Positions 1 to 7,116 of a DNA stretch of 22,194 nt are shown in pieces (position 1 is the first letter of the stretch; every line of letters begins with the position of its first letter). Source of the stretch: a virus; the IMG/VR virus record IMGVR_UViG_3300033141_001279, positions 1 to 22,194 of that record. The stretch is one strand, 5' to 3'. The translations under genes were made by a program, and so were the position numbers. Below the pieces are notes generated by a model. It made no database searches. It saw nothing but the letters and a program-made list of their open reading frames with translations, and was not told where the DNA came from.

Positions 1-1
1 T

Positions 2-919
2 GTGGTACGTGAAACCTCCTGGTGTCGTAATTGGGGTATCTTCAGCGGTAAAGATTATCTGACAGCTTGGATTTCTTGCCTCATCCGTGAACCGTTCGAG
101 CCACTACCCTATCTATTTATGTATGGACCACAGAACTCTGGTAAGTCTATTTTCCATGAAGCCGTCAGCCTGCTGGTTACTGGTGGTGTAGTGAAGGCTG
201 ATCGTGCTCTCACTAACTCCAACGATTTCAACGGTGAGCTTGCCAATGCAGTGCTAGGTGTGATTGATGAAGTCAACATTGCCCACGCTGGCCCTTCAGT
301 CTACAACAAGATCAAGGAATGGACAACTAGCCAATACACTAGTATTCACGCAAAATACCAGCAGGTGTATCAGCAACGAAATTGCTTACACTTTGTTCAA
401 ACAGCAAACTTTCGTGACAACTGCCCTATCTTCCCTGGAGACACGCGGATTACCGCCATGTACGTTGGGCCACTGATTGAGGAGATTCCGAAAACAATTC
501 TCACCAGGGCTCTTGAGGAAGAGGCTCCTCATTTTATGGCGACTTTGATGGGGCTTTCACTTCCAACATCCGATACACGACTTCGATTGCCGATTCTTGA
601 CACTGCTGGAAAGGAACAAGCAGCCGAATCCAATCGTGACCCACTTGAAGAGTTCTTTGCGGAAACCTGCTATACGGTTCCTGGCGAAAAGATTCTTTTC
701 AAGGATTTCTACGCCCGATTTGTTGAGTCGTTGTCAGCTTTTGAACAAGCGTCATGGACAAAACGGAAAGTACGACAGAACATCCCCGATAGGTTTCCAG
801 TTGGCAACAATACTGGTGGTCAACTTTACATCGGGAACCTTAGTTTCACAGCGAAGGATGTTCCGCCTGATACCAAACGATATATCGCTAAAGGGCGATA
901 CATCAGCTTGGAGGATTAA
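2..919 (+). CDS. Superfamily 3 (D5/P4-like) replicative helicase, C-terminal part
   Basis: This is an ATP-dependent DNA helicase for phage replication. The reading frame is open to the left edge, so the true start and any N-terminal primase or D5-N domain lie outside the window; only about 305 residues are seen. Counting from base 2, the Walker A motif GPQNSGKS is at 42-49. The Walker B strand VLGVIDEVN is at 84-92 with acidic D89/E90. A sensor segment VQTANF carries N136, and GDTRI with candidate arginine finger R149 follows. This order and spacing is typical of SF3 helicases of the D5/P4 type. The C-terminal region after about residue 210 looks like a winged-helix tail, but that is inferred. 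The gene ends in TAA, and one base separates it from the next ATG. GGAGG inside its last codons serves the downstream gene. Confidence in the helicase call is high; the exact replication role is inferred. Confidence 0.88.
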   Translation: MVRETSWCRNWGIFSGKDYLTAWISCLIREPFEPLPYLFMYGPQNSGKSIFHEAVSLLVTGGVVKADRALTNSNDFNGELANAVLGVIDEVNIAHAGPSVYNKIKEWTTSQYTSIHAKYQQVYQQRNCLHFVQTANFRDNCPIFPGDTRITAMYVGPLIEEIPKTILTRALEEEAPHFMATLMGLSLPTSDTRLRLPILDTAGKEQAAESNRDPLEEFFAETCYTVPGEKILFKDFYARFVESLSAFEQASWTKRKVRQNIPDRFPVGNNTGGQLYIGNLSFTAKDVPPDTKRYIAKGRYISLED

Positions 920-920
920 C

Positions 921-1100
921 ATGTATCGGATTGAGATTTGTCGCAGCACAGGGTCGCTGGAAGCAGTGGTTCTTGCTGAAACTCTTGCCACCCTATACAA
1001 AGAGGAAATTCCTGATGATCTTGATGAGATCGTCGAGGAGTATGGTGGTGATTTCTATAATATCGAAAAAGAGGAAGACGATGAATTCGGAAAAAGCTGA
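921..1100 (+). CDS. Small acidic protein, unknown function
   Basis: A 59-residue protein that I do not recognise. The start is chosen at 921 because GGAGG at 910-914 sits six bases upstream and the helicase stop is one base before it. A longer in-frame reading upstream would run through the helicase gene in another frame and has no comparable signal. The second half is strongly acidic (runs such as EEIPDDLDEIVEEYGGD and EKEEDDE), which could suit a DNA-mimic or protein-binding role, but nothing proves this. Its last 20 bases overlap the start of the next gene, consistent with translational coupling inside the replication cluster. Confidence 0.7.
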   Translation: MYRIEICRSTGSLEAVVLAETLATLYKEEIPDDLDEIVEEYGGDFYNIEKEEDDEFGKS

Positions 1101-1554
1101 GCGATTAAACACCGGTAAACCAATGCTTAGTTTCTTGCTTCAATTTCCCACGGCAATTGAAGCGTTTTCCCGAGTTAAGGAAATGGGCGCAATCAAATAT
1201 GCACGTGACAATTGGAGGAAGGGCGGCAAACCGTGGTATGAATATATCGATGCTGCAATGCGGCACATGGTTGAGTTTGTCAAGTGGAAAATGGGTGATC
1301 CGAAAGCAGATTTCTATGCTTATGACACTGGCAACTCGCACCTTGCCCATGCCACGTGGAATCTTATGGCTATCCAGGATTTGAACTATCCTGGTATGAC
1401 ATCCGATATGAAACTTTTTGCCAAGATGGCTGAGCTATGGAGTCAACGGCAGGAACTTGGCCCGGAGGAAACCAATCGTCGTCTTGATGAATGGTTCCAG
1501 GAATGGTTGGCTCGTCCACGTACAGAAGACCCTGATAAAATTGAGGAGGGGTAA
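1081..1554 (+). CDS. dATP/dGTP diphosphohydrolase-like protein (DUF5664 type)
   Basis: A 157-residue protein. The start at 1081 has GAGGA at 1071-1075 and gives an N-terminus MNSEKAERLNTGKPMLSFL. Visible family motifs are KPMLSF near residue 13, GAIKYARDNWRKG at 36-48, DAAMRHMVEF at 57-66 with R61/H62, and DTGNSHLAHATWNLM at 82-96 with H87 and H90. This K-P-L / GA-KY-NW / RH / H-A-W pattern is that of the phage family called DUF5664, annotated in Pfam as the N-terminal domain of a dATP/dGTP diphosphohydrolase. By family knowledge it would hydrolyse purine dNTPs and so shape the dNTP pool during replication; activity here is inferred. The last 50 residues are charged and less conserved. It overlaps the preceding gene by 20 bases, and the next GTG start is two bases after its TAA. 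Confidence 0.8.
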   Translation: MNSEKAERLNTGKPMLSFLLQFPTAIEAFSRVKEMGAIKYARDNWRKGGKPWYEYIDAAMRHMVEFVKWKMGDPKADFYAYDTGNSHLAHATWNLMAIQDLNYPGMTSDMKLFAKMAELWSQRQELGPEETNRRLDEWFQEWLARPRTEDPDKIEEG

Positions 1555-1555
1555 C

Positions 1556-1903
1556 GTGAAGCCTAATCGTAAATCAATGCGCCGCTTTATTGCTGGGGCT
1601 TTATGTGATCTAGTTGGCTATTTAGATGAACTAAGCAACCCTATAGTTGTTGGGGGTCGCTATTCAAAGGATCGTTTGGTTCAAGCATTCTACAGTTGGT
1701 GCAAAGATCGTAATGTCAACATAAGTAATCCTGACGCAATCGGTTGGCTCAACGCATGTAAATCTGGGGTGCTAACGACAGATAACGAATCCACACGGTC
1801 TCCCGAGCAGCCAAAACCGCCACCAGCGCCTTTTCTGCCTCCAACAGTAACGGAGCCTGAAGAGAATCTGCCAGAAGAAGGATTCTATAGAGGCGACTCA
1901 TAA
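1556..1903 (+). CDS. Hypothetical protein with helical N-terminus and proline-rich tail
   Basis: A 115-residue protein, not recognised. The GTG start at 1556 is chosen because a strong SD (GAGGAGGGG) lies just upstream in the end of the previous gene, whose TAA is at 1552-1554. An upstream in-frame ATG at 1418 would bury most of its N-terminus in the previous gene. Residues 1-70 look helical (RRFIAGALCDLVGYLDEL, then AFYSWCKDRN and AIGWLNACK). Residues about 80-105 are rich in Pro and Glu (PKPPPAPFLPP), a likely flexible tail. Position suggests a replication-accessory role, but that is only context. Confidence 0.65.
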   Translation: MKPNRKSMRRFIAGALCDLVGYLDELSNPIVVGGRYSKDRLVQAFYSWCKDRNVNISNPDAIGWLNACKSGVLTTDNESTRSPEQPKPPPAPFLPPTVTEPEENLPEEGFYRGDS

Positions 1904-1982
1904 AACCTCCCGGAAACGTAAGAAACCGTGGTTTAAGCAAGGTGAAGATTGGAGAGATGGTGATGAACCGATCAACGCTTAA
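1887..1982 (+). other. Out-of-frame basic peptide continuing past the 115-residue gene
   Basis: A different frame, overlapping the end of the preceding gene, stays open to TAA at 1980-1982. It encodes a protein-like segment with KTSRKRKKPWFKQGEDW and DGDEPINA. There is no ATG, GTG or TTG start in this frame after its upstream stop at 1848-1850. Only ATA at 1887 (AAGGA four bases upstream) or CTG at 1857 are possible. It may be a frameshifted C-terminal extension of the preceding gene, a tiny gene with a non-standard start, or chance. Confidence 0.2.
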
Positions 1983-2026
1983 GTTTACAACACAGACGCA
2001 AGCAAAGTTTTATACATGTCGCCCCT

Positions 2027-2090
2027 TGATGAAACCACCATAACAAGTTGTAGCTAACAAGTTGTAAAATACCATTCATCCTGATGAAAC
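2027..2090. repeat. Short direct repeats upstream of the exonuclease gene
   Basis: Two exact copies of taacaagttgta lie at 2041-2052 and 2055-2066, and two copies of tgatgaaac at 2027-2035 and 2082-2090 bracket them. The junction of the inner repeats also forms an imperfect palindrome (ttgtagctaacaa). They sit in the 214-base gap before the exonuclease start. They could be an operator or part of a replication origin; no recognised consensus was seen, and no convincing promoter with correct spacing. Confidence 0.5.
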
Positions 2091-2117
2091 TATCACATAT
2101 CCCACGGGAGTCATATC

Positions 2118-2735
2118 ATGCCTGCACCAAGTAGCCTATTGAATCTAAATGGAAATATGATGGTCGCTGTTGATGTGGAAACAACTGGCCGTGTAGCGGG
2201 ATACCATGAGATTATTCAGATTGCTGTTGTGCCATTAACCAGTGAAATTGAGCCTGTACCTGACATCAATCCCTTCTACATGAACATTGCGCCAGCTCAA
2301 CCAGAGCGGTGCGAACACGGAGCCCAAATGGTTCATGGACTTGATATAAACGAGTTAGTGAACAACAGCCCAGACAGTTGGAAAGTTGCTGATCTATTTG
2401 ATGAATGGTTTCAGAATCTTGATCTGCCGTACCAACGAAGCTTGATGCCTTTGGCACACAACTGGGCTTTTGAGCGTGGTTTTCTAATGCACTGGCTTGG
2501 GATTGAATCCTTCAACCAATTCTTCCACCCACATCCACGTGATACAATGCTCTTCGCATTAAGCATCAACGATGCCGCTTCATACCACGGGTTAAAGACA
2601 CCTTTTCCGTATGTCAGTCTCGGAGCGGTGTGTAAGAAGTATGGCATCAAGATTGAGAATGCCCATGATGCCCTTTCTGATGCACTTGCTGAAGCAGAGT
2701 TATACAAAGCGATGCTGTCTTCCTTTGGGAGGTAG
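2118..2735 (+). CDS. DEDDh-family 3'-5' exonuclease (DnaQ/RNase T-like)
   Basis: A 205-residue exonuclease. The start at 2118 has GGGAG at 2106-2110, seven bases upstream. Exo I is VAVDVETTG with D19 and E21. Exo II is AHNWAFERGFL near 113-123, where the usual metal-binding Asp is replaced by E119. Exo III is AHDALSDALAEAELY with H183 and D188, which places it in the DEDDh subgroup. The length suits a single-domain proofreading or DNA-processing exonuclease; it would remove 3' nucleotides from DNA or RNA using two metal ions. It is the last rightward gene before the convergent tail operon and is separated from the replication cluster by its own repeat-containing leader. It ends with TAG, the only amber terminator among the complete genes here. 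Confidence 0.88.
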   Translation: MPAPSSLLNLNGNMMVAVDVETTGRVAGYHEIIQIAVVPLTSEIEPVPDINPFYMNIAPAQPERCEHGAQMVHGLDINELVNNSPDSWKVADLFDEWFQNLDLPYQRSLMPLAHNWAFERGFLMHWLGIESFNQFFHPHPRDTMLFALSINDAASYHGLKTPFPYVSLGAVCKKYGIKIENAHDALSDALAEAELYKAMLSSFGR

Positions 2736-2793
2736 ACTTTTAACTTCATACAATCTGCTTCCCGCTGGACTTACCAACGTGACCCTGGTGAGG

Positions 2794-2937
2794 TTATCTT
2801 TTGTGCCCTTGAGCTTTTCGCCCACTGCGTTTACCAGCACGCGGCATCCTGGATAACTTGGTCCGAGTCTTTCCAGGAATGCGCACATTCTTTGTGCTAC
2901 GATTTCCTACCTTCCCCTTACCTGCACAACAACCCAT
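2794..2937 (-). CDS. Candidate small basic protein
   Basis: A 47-residue minus-strand frame starting at 2937 and not recognised. Support comes from a good SD (GGGGAG at 2947-2942, four bases before ATG), purine-rich first codon positions and a position just downstream of the Cys-rich genes. The product is rich in Gly, Lys and Arg (MGCCAGKGKVGNRSTKN at the start) and could bind nucleic acid. It overlaps the 62-residue frame at 2700-2888 in another phase, whose C-terminal part also looks protein-like, so a frameshift joining the two is possible. Confidence 0.35.
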   Translation of the reverse strand: MGCCAGKGKVGNRSTKNVRIPGKTRTKLSRMPRAGKRSGRKAQGHKR

Positions 2938-2958
2938 TACACTCCCCTTTATATTAGT

Positions 2959-3035
2959 AGCAGGTCGTTTATGTTTGACTATCGCGGCGCAATTCGATCA
3001 ATGACACAAATGCCACTTGCCAACTACGACCTGCT
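2959..3035 (-). ncRNA. Candidate structured RNA with 10-bp closing stem
   Basis: AGCAGGTCGT at 2959-2968 is perfectly complementary to ACGACCTGCT at 3026-3035. Between them the minus strand can form two further hairpins: TGGCA/TGTCA (3022-3002) and TTGA-TCG/CGA-TCAA with a bulge (3001-2975), giving a three-way junction of 77 nt. It lies just after the stop of the Cys-rich gene and before the small basic frame. No tRNA T-loop or acceptor fits, and no T-tract follows on either strand, so it is neither a tRNA nor a standard terminator. Confidence 0.35.
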
Positions 3036-3043
3036 GGTTATCG

Positions 3044-3787
3044 TTACCAAAAGTTACGCGGACAGTGCTCTGTCGCCATTCTAATCTTGTTTAGCATAGC
3101 AGCCCCTTCTGCTCGTACCTTGCAACCACAACCTTTGCACCGCTTGCTTTTCTTGTCATACCAATTACAACGAGCGCAGTAGCTTTCGTGAAGTAATTTT
3201 ATTTCTTTGTCAGAACGAGTAGGTCTACCTGCTGCAATCCAACGTTTAATAGCTTGCCAATAATTCTGAACCTGTGTTGTAAGTCCAGGAATTTCAGGGA
3301 TGTCTTCTGGATTCAACGTTGCGCCAACTTTGGTGATTGCACCTTGACAACGATCACATTCTTTGAAGTCTACTGACTTCTTTGCTAATGCACAATAAGC
3401 ATTGACTTTGATAGACCCATCTGGTTTCAAATCATTGTTGAAAACCCGATATGGGCAGGGAAACCAAATTGGATCGAAAGTCCAAGGATCGTCAGAGCGA
3501 CGTTTGTAACCATCGGGACATTCAGGCAAATCAACATCAACACGCTCATAGCGAATTTCAGCATCTTCACCATACGTTGCTTGTTTGTAAATTGGCTCTT
3601 TTGGAGGCTTTGGACTACATGGTTGCTGACTAAGCAAGACTTGGCGAAGAACACAACTCTCACATGCTTGTTCGTCTACTTCTTGCCGATAAGTGCAGGC
3701 TGCTCCATGCGCACAACGAAAGAACTCTCGCTTAGAGCCATCCCGTTCCTTTCTAACAATCTTACGTCGTTTTTGACAAATGAGCAT
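3044..3787 (-). CDS. Cys-rich, probable metal-binding tail-operon protein (long paralog)
   Basis: A 247-residue protein, last well-supported gene of the leftward operon. Start 3787 is preferred over 3793: it makes the TAATG overlap with the upstream stop and has GGAG eight bases upstream, whereas GGAG is only two bases from the 3793 ATG. Cysteines are grouped. An N-terminal cluster ends in ACESCVLR, a middle cluster has FKECDRC, and the C-terminus follows Y-C-x2-C-x9-C-x2-C-x-C-x19-C-P-x3-W ending HCPRNFW. The same ends are found in the upstream 127-residue neighbour, so the two are paralogs; this one has about 100 extra central residues. The grouped CxxC pairs suggest zinc or iron-sulfur binding. 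I recall similar C-terminal Cys signatures in other phage proteins of unknown role. It probably acts in tail-tip assembly, inferred from position. Confidence 0.75.
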   Translation of the reverse strand: MLICQKRRKIVRKERDGSKREFFRCAHGAACTYRQEVDEQACESCVLRQVLLSQQPCSPKPPKEPIYKQATYGEDAEIRYERVDVDLPECPDGYKRRSDDPWTFDPIWFPCPYRVFNNDLKPDGSIKVNAYCALAKKSVDFKECDRCQGAITKVGATLNPEDIPEIPGLTTQVQNYWQAIKRWIAAGRPTRSDKEIKLLHESYCARCNWYDKKSKRCKGCGCKVRAEGAAMLNKIRMATEHCPRNFW

Positions 3788-4170
3788 TACCATAACTCCA
3801 AAGGGCAGTGAAAATCTTGATATTTTGCATACTCATCGACTGGCGATGCTACTGTACAGGGGCATACTAAACAAATTTTCCCTTCCTTGTCAAAATGCGT
3901 GCATTTAAGGCAATATGTATCCAGGATTTGTTGACGTTCTTCTGGAGTACGTGTAGGGAGCTCCTCTCTTGCATATACGTCTTCCTGTAATGTTTCCATG
4001 TATTGTCGATCCTTTGAATCAGGATGTTCACGTAACGGGCAATCATCACAGATCATATGACTGACTGGTGCGCAATGATGCAAACACTTATAATTGCCGC
4101 AAGATGAGATATGGACCTTTCTATCAATCTCAAATATTGTCCTTTGATGTTTGCAAACTCGTTCTTTCAT
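3787..4170 (-). CDS. Cys-rich, probable metal-binding tail-operon protein (short paralog)
   Basis: A 127-residue protein with a strong SD (GGAGGTGA) just before the ATG at 4170. An N-terminal Cys cluster ends in MICDDCPLR, a charged linker follows, and the C-terminus has Y-C-x2-C-x9-C-x2-C-x-C-x16-C-P-x3-W ending HCPLELW. Both ends match the downstream 247-residue gene, which supports duplication. Its TAA shares one base with the next ATG (TAATG). It lies 12 bases after the hub-like gene, so it is probably co-expressed with the tail tip. A zinc-finger or Fe-S cluster role is inferred from cysteine spacing only. Confidence 0.75.
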   Translation of the reverse strand: MKERVCKHQRTIFEIDRKVHISSCGNYKCLHHCAPVSHMICDDCPLREHPDSKDRQYMETLQEDVYAREELPTRTPEERQQILDTYCLKCTHFDKEGKICLVCPCTVASPVDEYAKYQDFHCPLELW

Positions 4171-4182
4171 TTCTCACCTCCA

Positions 4183-7116
4183 TCATGCTTTTGTCGGTTC
4201 GTATAGCTCTCCTTGATTTGGTGAATTAGGATCACCTGGAAACTCCTCGCATTCACCAAAAGGCGAGTCTGGATCAGGAATTCCTTTGGGTGACCAAATC
4301 ATGGATGGGGCCCATACATAGCAATAATAACCACAATTTGCCAAGCGAGTTTTAATTTCAGCCATCTTTGCTAGATAAAATGCCCAAGCAGAAAAGGCAG
4401 CACCAAAGGTATGACAGAAGGCTGATAACGAACCCGTGCAAGGTGTGCCACCACCCACACACCCACAAGGACCACCTGCGCAACCGCCGAGAATTTTTCC
4501 TGATGTTACCCATGTTGGCATTATATACCAAACTATGACTTCATAAACACAACCATCACCATATTGTGGTTGACCACAAGCAGTTCGTTTTTTCTTCTTA
4601 TCAGAATCACCACCTGGTTGTCCAGCCGCAGGAACACCAGCATTCATGGTTTGCTCAGTATTCTGACGATTATTTTTCTGAGCTAGCTTTAAGGCTTTGA
4701 ACTCAGGTGCTTCATCTTCAACATCCTCAAAGTCAGAGATTTCACAGAAGAGGGTAGGTAGTGTATCATCCAAATCAGATGGAAAACGATCACCACTGGT
4801 AAGAACAACGAAATTTTCATCTTGTGTCGTATCACCTCCAGACAAGATATGATCTATCGGCGGTGTTACATTGAAATCATAACCAGGATCGGCCCATTCT
4901 ATTTCTTCATCAAGAGGCCAACGCATGTAAGCAGCTTGCTCCGCAGGCCAGGCCCAGAAATAGGGTTTAGAATCACCAGCGCGAATTGGAGTCCATGCCT
5001 CAAAGTGCATGGTATTGTTAGCATTATCAAACTGTGCTTTTGTAATGACGCATTTCACAGGTGATGGAGAAAACTGTGGCAAATCCAACGTGATGCAATC
5101 AAACAAATCGAGATCAAGATGCTTGATTGGAGTATCAAACTCTACTATCTTCCAAGTATGTGAGCGTCGAATGAGCCAGAAGGTTGCTGATTTTAGGATT
5201 GTGTCATAAGTATTCTGTGTGTAGTAATTGTAACTTTCTTCTTGAACACCATACTTAGAAACATTGTGCTTGAGAATAATCTTCCGTACAACCTCATCAT
5301 CATCCTCTGTACCTACTTCTCCATTTTGCCATGTAACAGAATGCTTTGTCACCAAATCTTCAGTGGGTGTGTAACTGACCTGAAAAGTACCTACAAGAAT
5401 ATCACTAGCTTCTAATGTACGAACAGAAGCGGGCTCTTTTGAGAGATACTTAATGAAGATAACATCATTTCTCACGTAAACTGCGCACCGAGTTTGATAG
5501 GCAATATCCTGAATCAAATCAAGAATGTTCATACGTTCTTTGACCCAGAAATTTGTTGGATAGTTTGTCATACTAGCTCGAACAAGATCAAATGAGTCTA
5601 TATCAATTGTGAGATTGGTATACTTGTTGACCAACCATTCAATGATGTCAACTGGATTTGGACCAATATCAGAAGTTAATGAGATATAAAGTTCATCATC
5701 CCAGTCTGAATCATATAGACTAAGTTTCTTGTTCAAACCAATTTCAGTGACCATGTAACCATCATAGTCTGTCTCGTAAACTGTGTAATAGTCAGACGGA
5801 ACTTCAAGTAGTAGCTTTCTACCAGTCGGTTGTGTCTTGTATGCAGCTACGTGATTGATTGTTGCTGGGAGTAAGCTTACAATGTAAAGAATTTCAGCTT
5901 CATCCTCCAAGTATACGTCAGTTCCCGGCGGAATCCAGAAAAAGCTTGACGTTGGCATAGCATCATAGACAGCTTGAGATTCAGTTGGGCCACCTTCATA
6001 CGCTTGCCTAAAGACTGGATCAGCGTCACAATCTTCTGGACACTCACATTCATTTACATCAAAATACCAAGCTGTACCTGTGTCTGTTTCTTTCCAGCAG
6101 CCTGTCCAGTAGGTTTCAACCAATCCAATGGAACGATCAGCAACAGGCGCACACGTTACGTGTTCTGTTGTGTCATATTCTGGATGCTTTCGTTCCAAGA
6201 CTCGGAATTGCGTCCCGTTGAAAAAACCAGTGAATAAACCACCACCGATATTCAGAGTGATAGTTTCTTCTTGGGGAAACTCTTCACCGCCGCGGATGTT
6301 TAGGTATAAATGCTCATAGGATTGTTGCTGTTCTAGCAAGTATTCCAAGTTGCACATTTCCTCATAGCGGTGTTGTACACATTCCAAGTCTGGTCCATAG
6401 TCTTGTGAGGTTTCTGTCTCATAACCACCTTGACCATCAGGTGTAATTGTAGTTCTCTGTCCTACAGATACGCTTGGACACTGAATGTAACATATCTGGC
6501 AAATTCTGTCTGGTAGTGTAAAATCATGGATACCTTCACCATGCGTAATGACACCACGAAGGGGAGCCCGAACTTGAACAGCCTGCATGTTGCAAACTTC
6601 TCCAAAGACGAGGGGCCAAACTTTACCGAAAGCTTCTTCTGGGATACTAGCAAAATCACCTTCCTCCATTGAGAAGGCAACTTCAGTATCTTCTTGACGT
6701 GTTAGTATATCAAATGAAAGTGTACGTTCACCTTCATTCCAAATGACAGGACTGCTAATTTCACCTTTGAAAAGAAGGAACTTGTGATTTACAGTAAGAC
6801 CTTGGAACCCTTGGTATACCCATACTGGACGCTTATGAATGTCATAGGAATCCAGAAGAGTCTTCAGCTTACCATCAATATCATCCAAGGTGATATTGAT
6901 TTGTTGTGAGTCGCTGGCACCATCTATTTGAATTGCCGTATCAAAATTGCCTACTTGAATGATCCTCGGATAAGGATAATCCAAACCTGACAATTTCTGA
7001 TCGGAATACATAACGCGCGGTCCATCTTCAACCCACTGTACTTCAATGATAAGTAGTGGTTCTGCGCCATATTGCTGTTGTAAATTATTAATAATGCCTG
7101 AAGGAACGTCACGCAT
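4183..7116 (-). CDS. Tail hub / tip-like minor tail protein
   Basis: A 977-residue protein with SD GAGGAGG seven bases before the ATG, which overlaps the preceding TAA (TAATG). Residues about 1-180 resemble N-terminal regions of phage minor tail proteins (DUF2163-like impression), with INITLDD, a beta-rich stretch and the motif GKVWPLVFGEV at 164-174. Around 520-600 the pattern MNILDLIQDIAYQTRC, YVRNDVIFIKYL and ASDILVGTFQVSYTPTEDL resembles hub domains of siphovirus tails (gp27/gpJ-like). About residues 780-845 are hydrophilic, with a DKKKKR run. The last 130 residues are Gly- and Cys-rich (ten cysteines) and unlike the rest. Place in the operon, after the tape measure and tip genes, agrees with a tail-tip hub that closes the tube and may carry receptor contacts. 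The family assignment comes from pattern memory, not a search. Confidence 0.7.
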   Translation of the reverse strand: MRDVPSGIINNLQQQYGAEPLLIIEVQWVEDGPRVMYSDQKLSGLDYPYPRIIQVGNFDTAIQIDGASDSQQINITLDDIDGKLKTLLDSYDIHKRPVWVYQGFQGLTVNHKFLLFKGEISSPVIWNEGERTLSFDILTRQEDTEVAFSMEEGDFASIPEEAFGKVWPLVFGEVCNMQAVQVRAPLRGVITHGEGIHDFTLPDRICQICYIQCPSVSVGQRTTITPDGQGGYETETSQDYGPDLECVQHRYEEMCNLEYLLEQQQSYEHLYLNIRGGEEFPQEETITLNIGGGLFTGFFNGTQFRVLERKHPEYDTTEHVTCAPVADRSIGLVETYWTGCWKETDTGTAWYFDVNECECPEDCDADPVFRQAYEGGPTESQAVYDAMPTSSFFWIPPGTDVYLEDEAEILYIVSLLPATINHVAAYKTQPTGRKLLLEVPSDYYTVYETDYDGYMVTEIGLNKKLSLYDSDWDDELYISLTSDIGPNPVDIIEWLVNKYTNLTIDIDSFDLVRASMTNYPTNFWVKERMNILDLIQDIAYQTRCAVYVRNDVIFIKYLSKEPASVRTLEASDILVGTFQVSYTPTEDLVTKHSVTWQNGEVGTEDDDEVVRKIILKHNVSKYGVQEESYNYYTQNTYDTILKSATFWLIRRSHTWKIVEFDTPIKHLDLDLFDCITLDLPQFSPSPVKCVITKAQFDNANNTMHFEAWTPIRAGDSKPYFWAWPAEQAAYMRWPLDEEIEWADPGYDFNVTPPIDHILSGGDTTQDENFVVLTSGDRFPSDLDDTLPTLFCEISDFEDVEDEAPEFKALKLAQKNNRQNTEQTMNAGVPAAGQPGGDSDKKKKRTACGQPQYGDGCVYEVIVWYIMPTWVTSGKILGGCAGGPCGCVGGGTPCTGSLSAFCHTFGAAFSAWAFYLAKMAEIKTRLANCGYYCYVWAPSMIWSPKGIPDPDSPFGECEEFPGDPNSPNQGELYEPTKA

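Larger units (their letters stand above)
2736..3043. other. Convergent intergenic region between replication and tail modules
   Basis: The 308 bases between the rightward exonuclease and the leftward Cys-rich gene contain no confident gene. They hold a candidate structured RNA (2959-3035) and one short minus-strand candidate gene (2794-2937). A second minus-strand frame is open from 2888 to 2700 (62 residues, including VTLVSPAGSRLYEV) and overlaps that candidate and the end of the exonuclease. No hairpin with a T-tract was seen, although converging transcripts would need a stop here. Confidence 0.5.

Noticed and set aside
1984-2016. A sigma70-type promoter (tttaca with tataca) before the exonuclease
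   Set aside because: The spacer is 21 bases, well outside the usual 16-18, and no better pair was found nearby.
2736-2957. A 74-codon plus-strand frame that stays open directly after the exonuclease TAG
   Set aside because: It has no start codon, is rich in His/Cys/Ser/Tyr as expected for the antisense of a Gly/Lys/Arg-rich frame, and the exonuclease already has a complete C-terminal motif before the TAG.
2959-3035. A tRNA gene, because of the 77-nt length and closed stem
   Set aside because: No T-arm with a TTCGA loop near the 3' side, no anticodon arm of five base pairs around a seven-base loop, and no U8 in either orientation.
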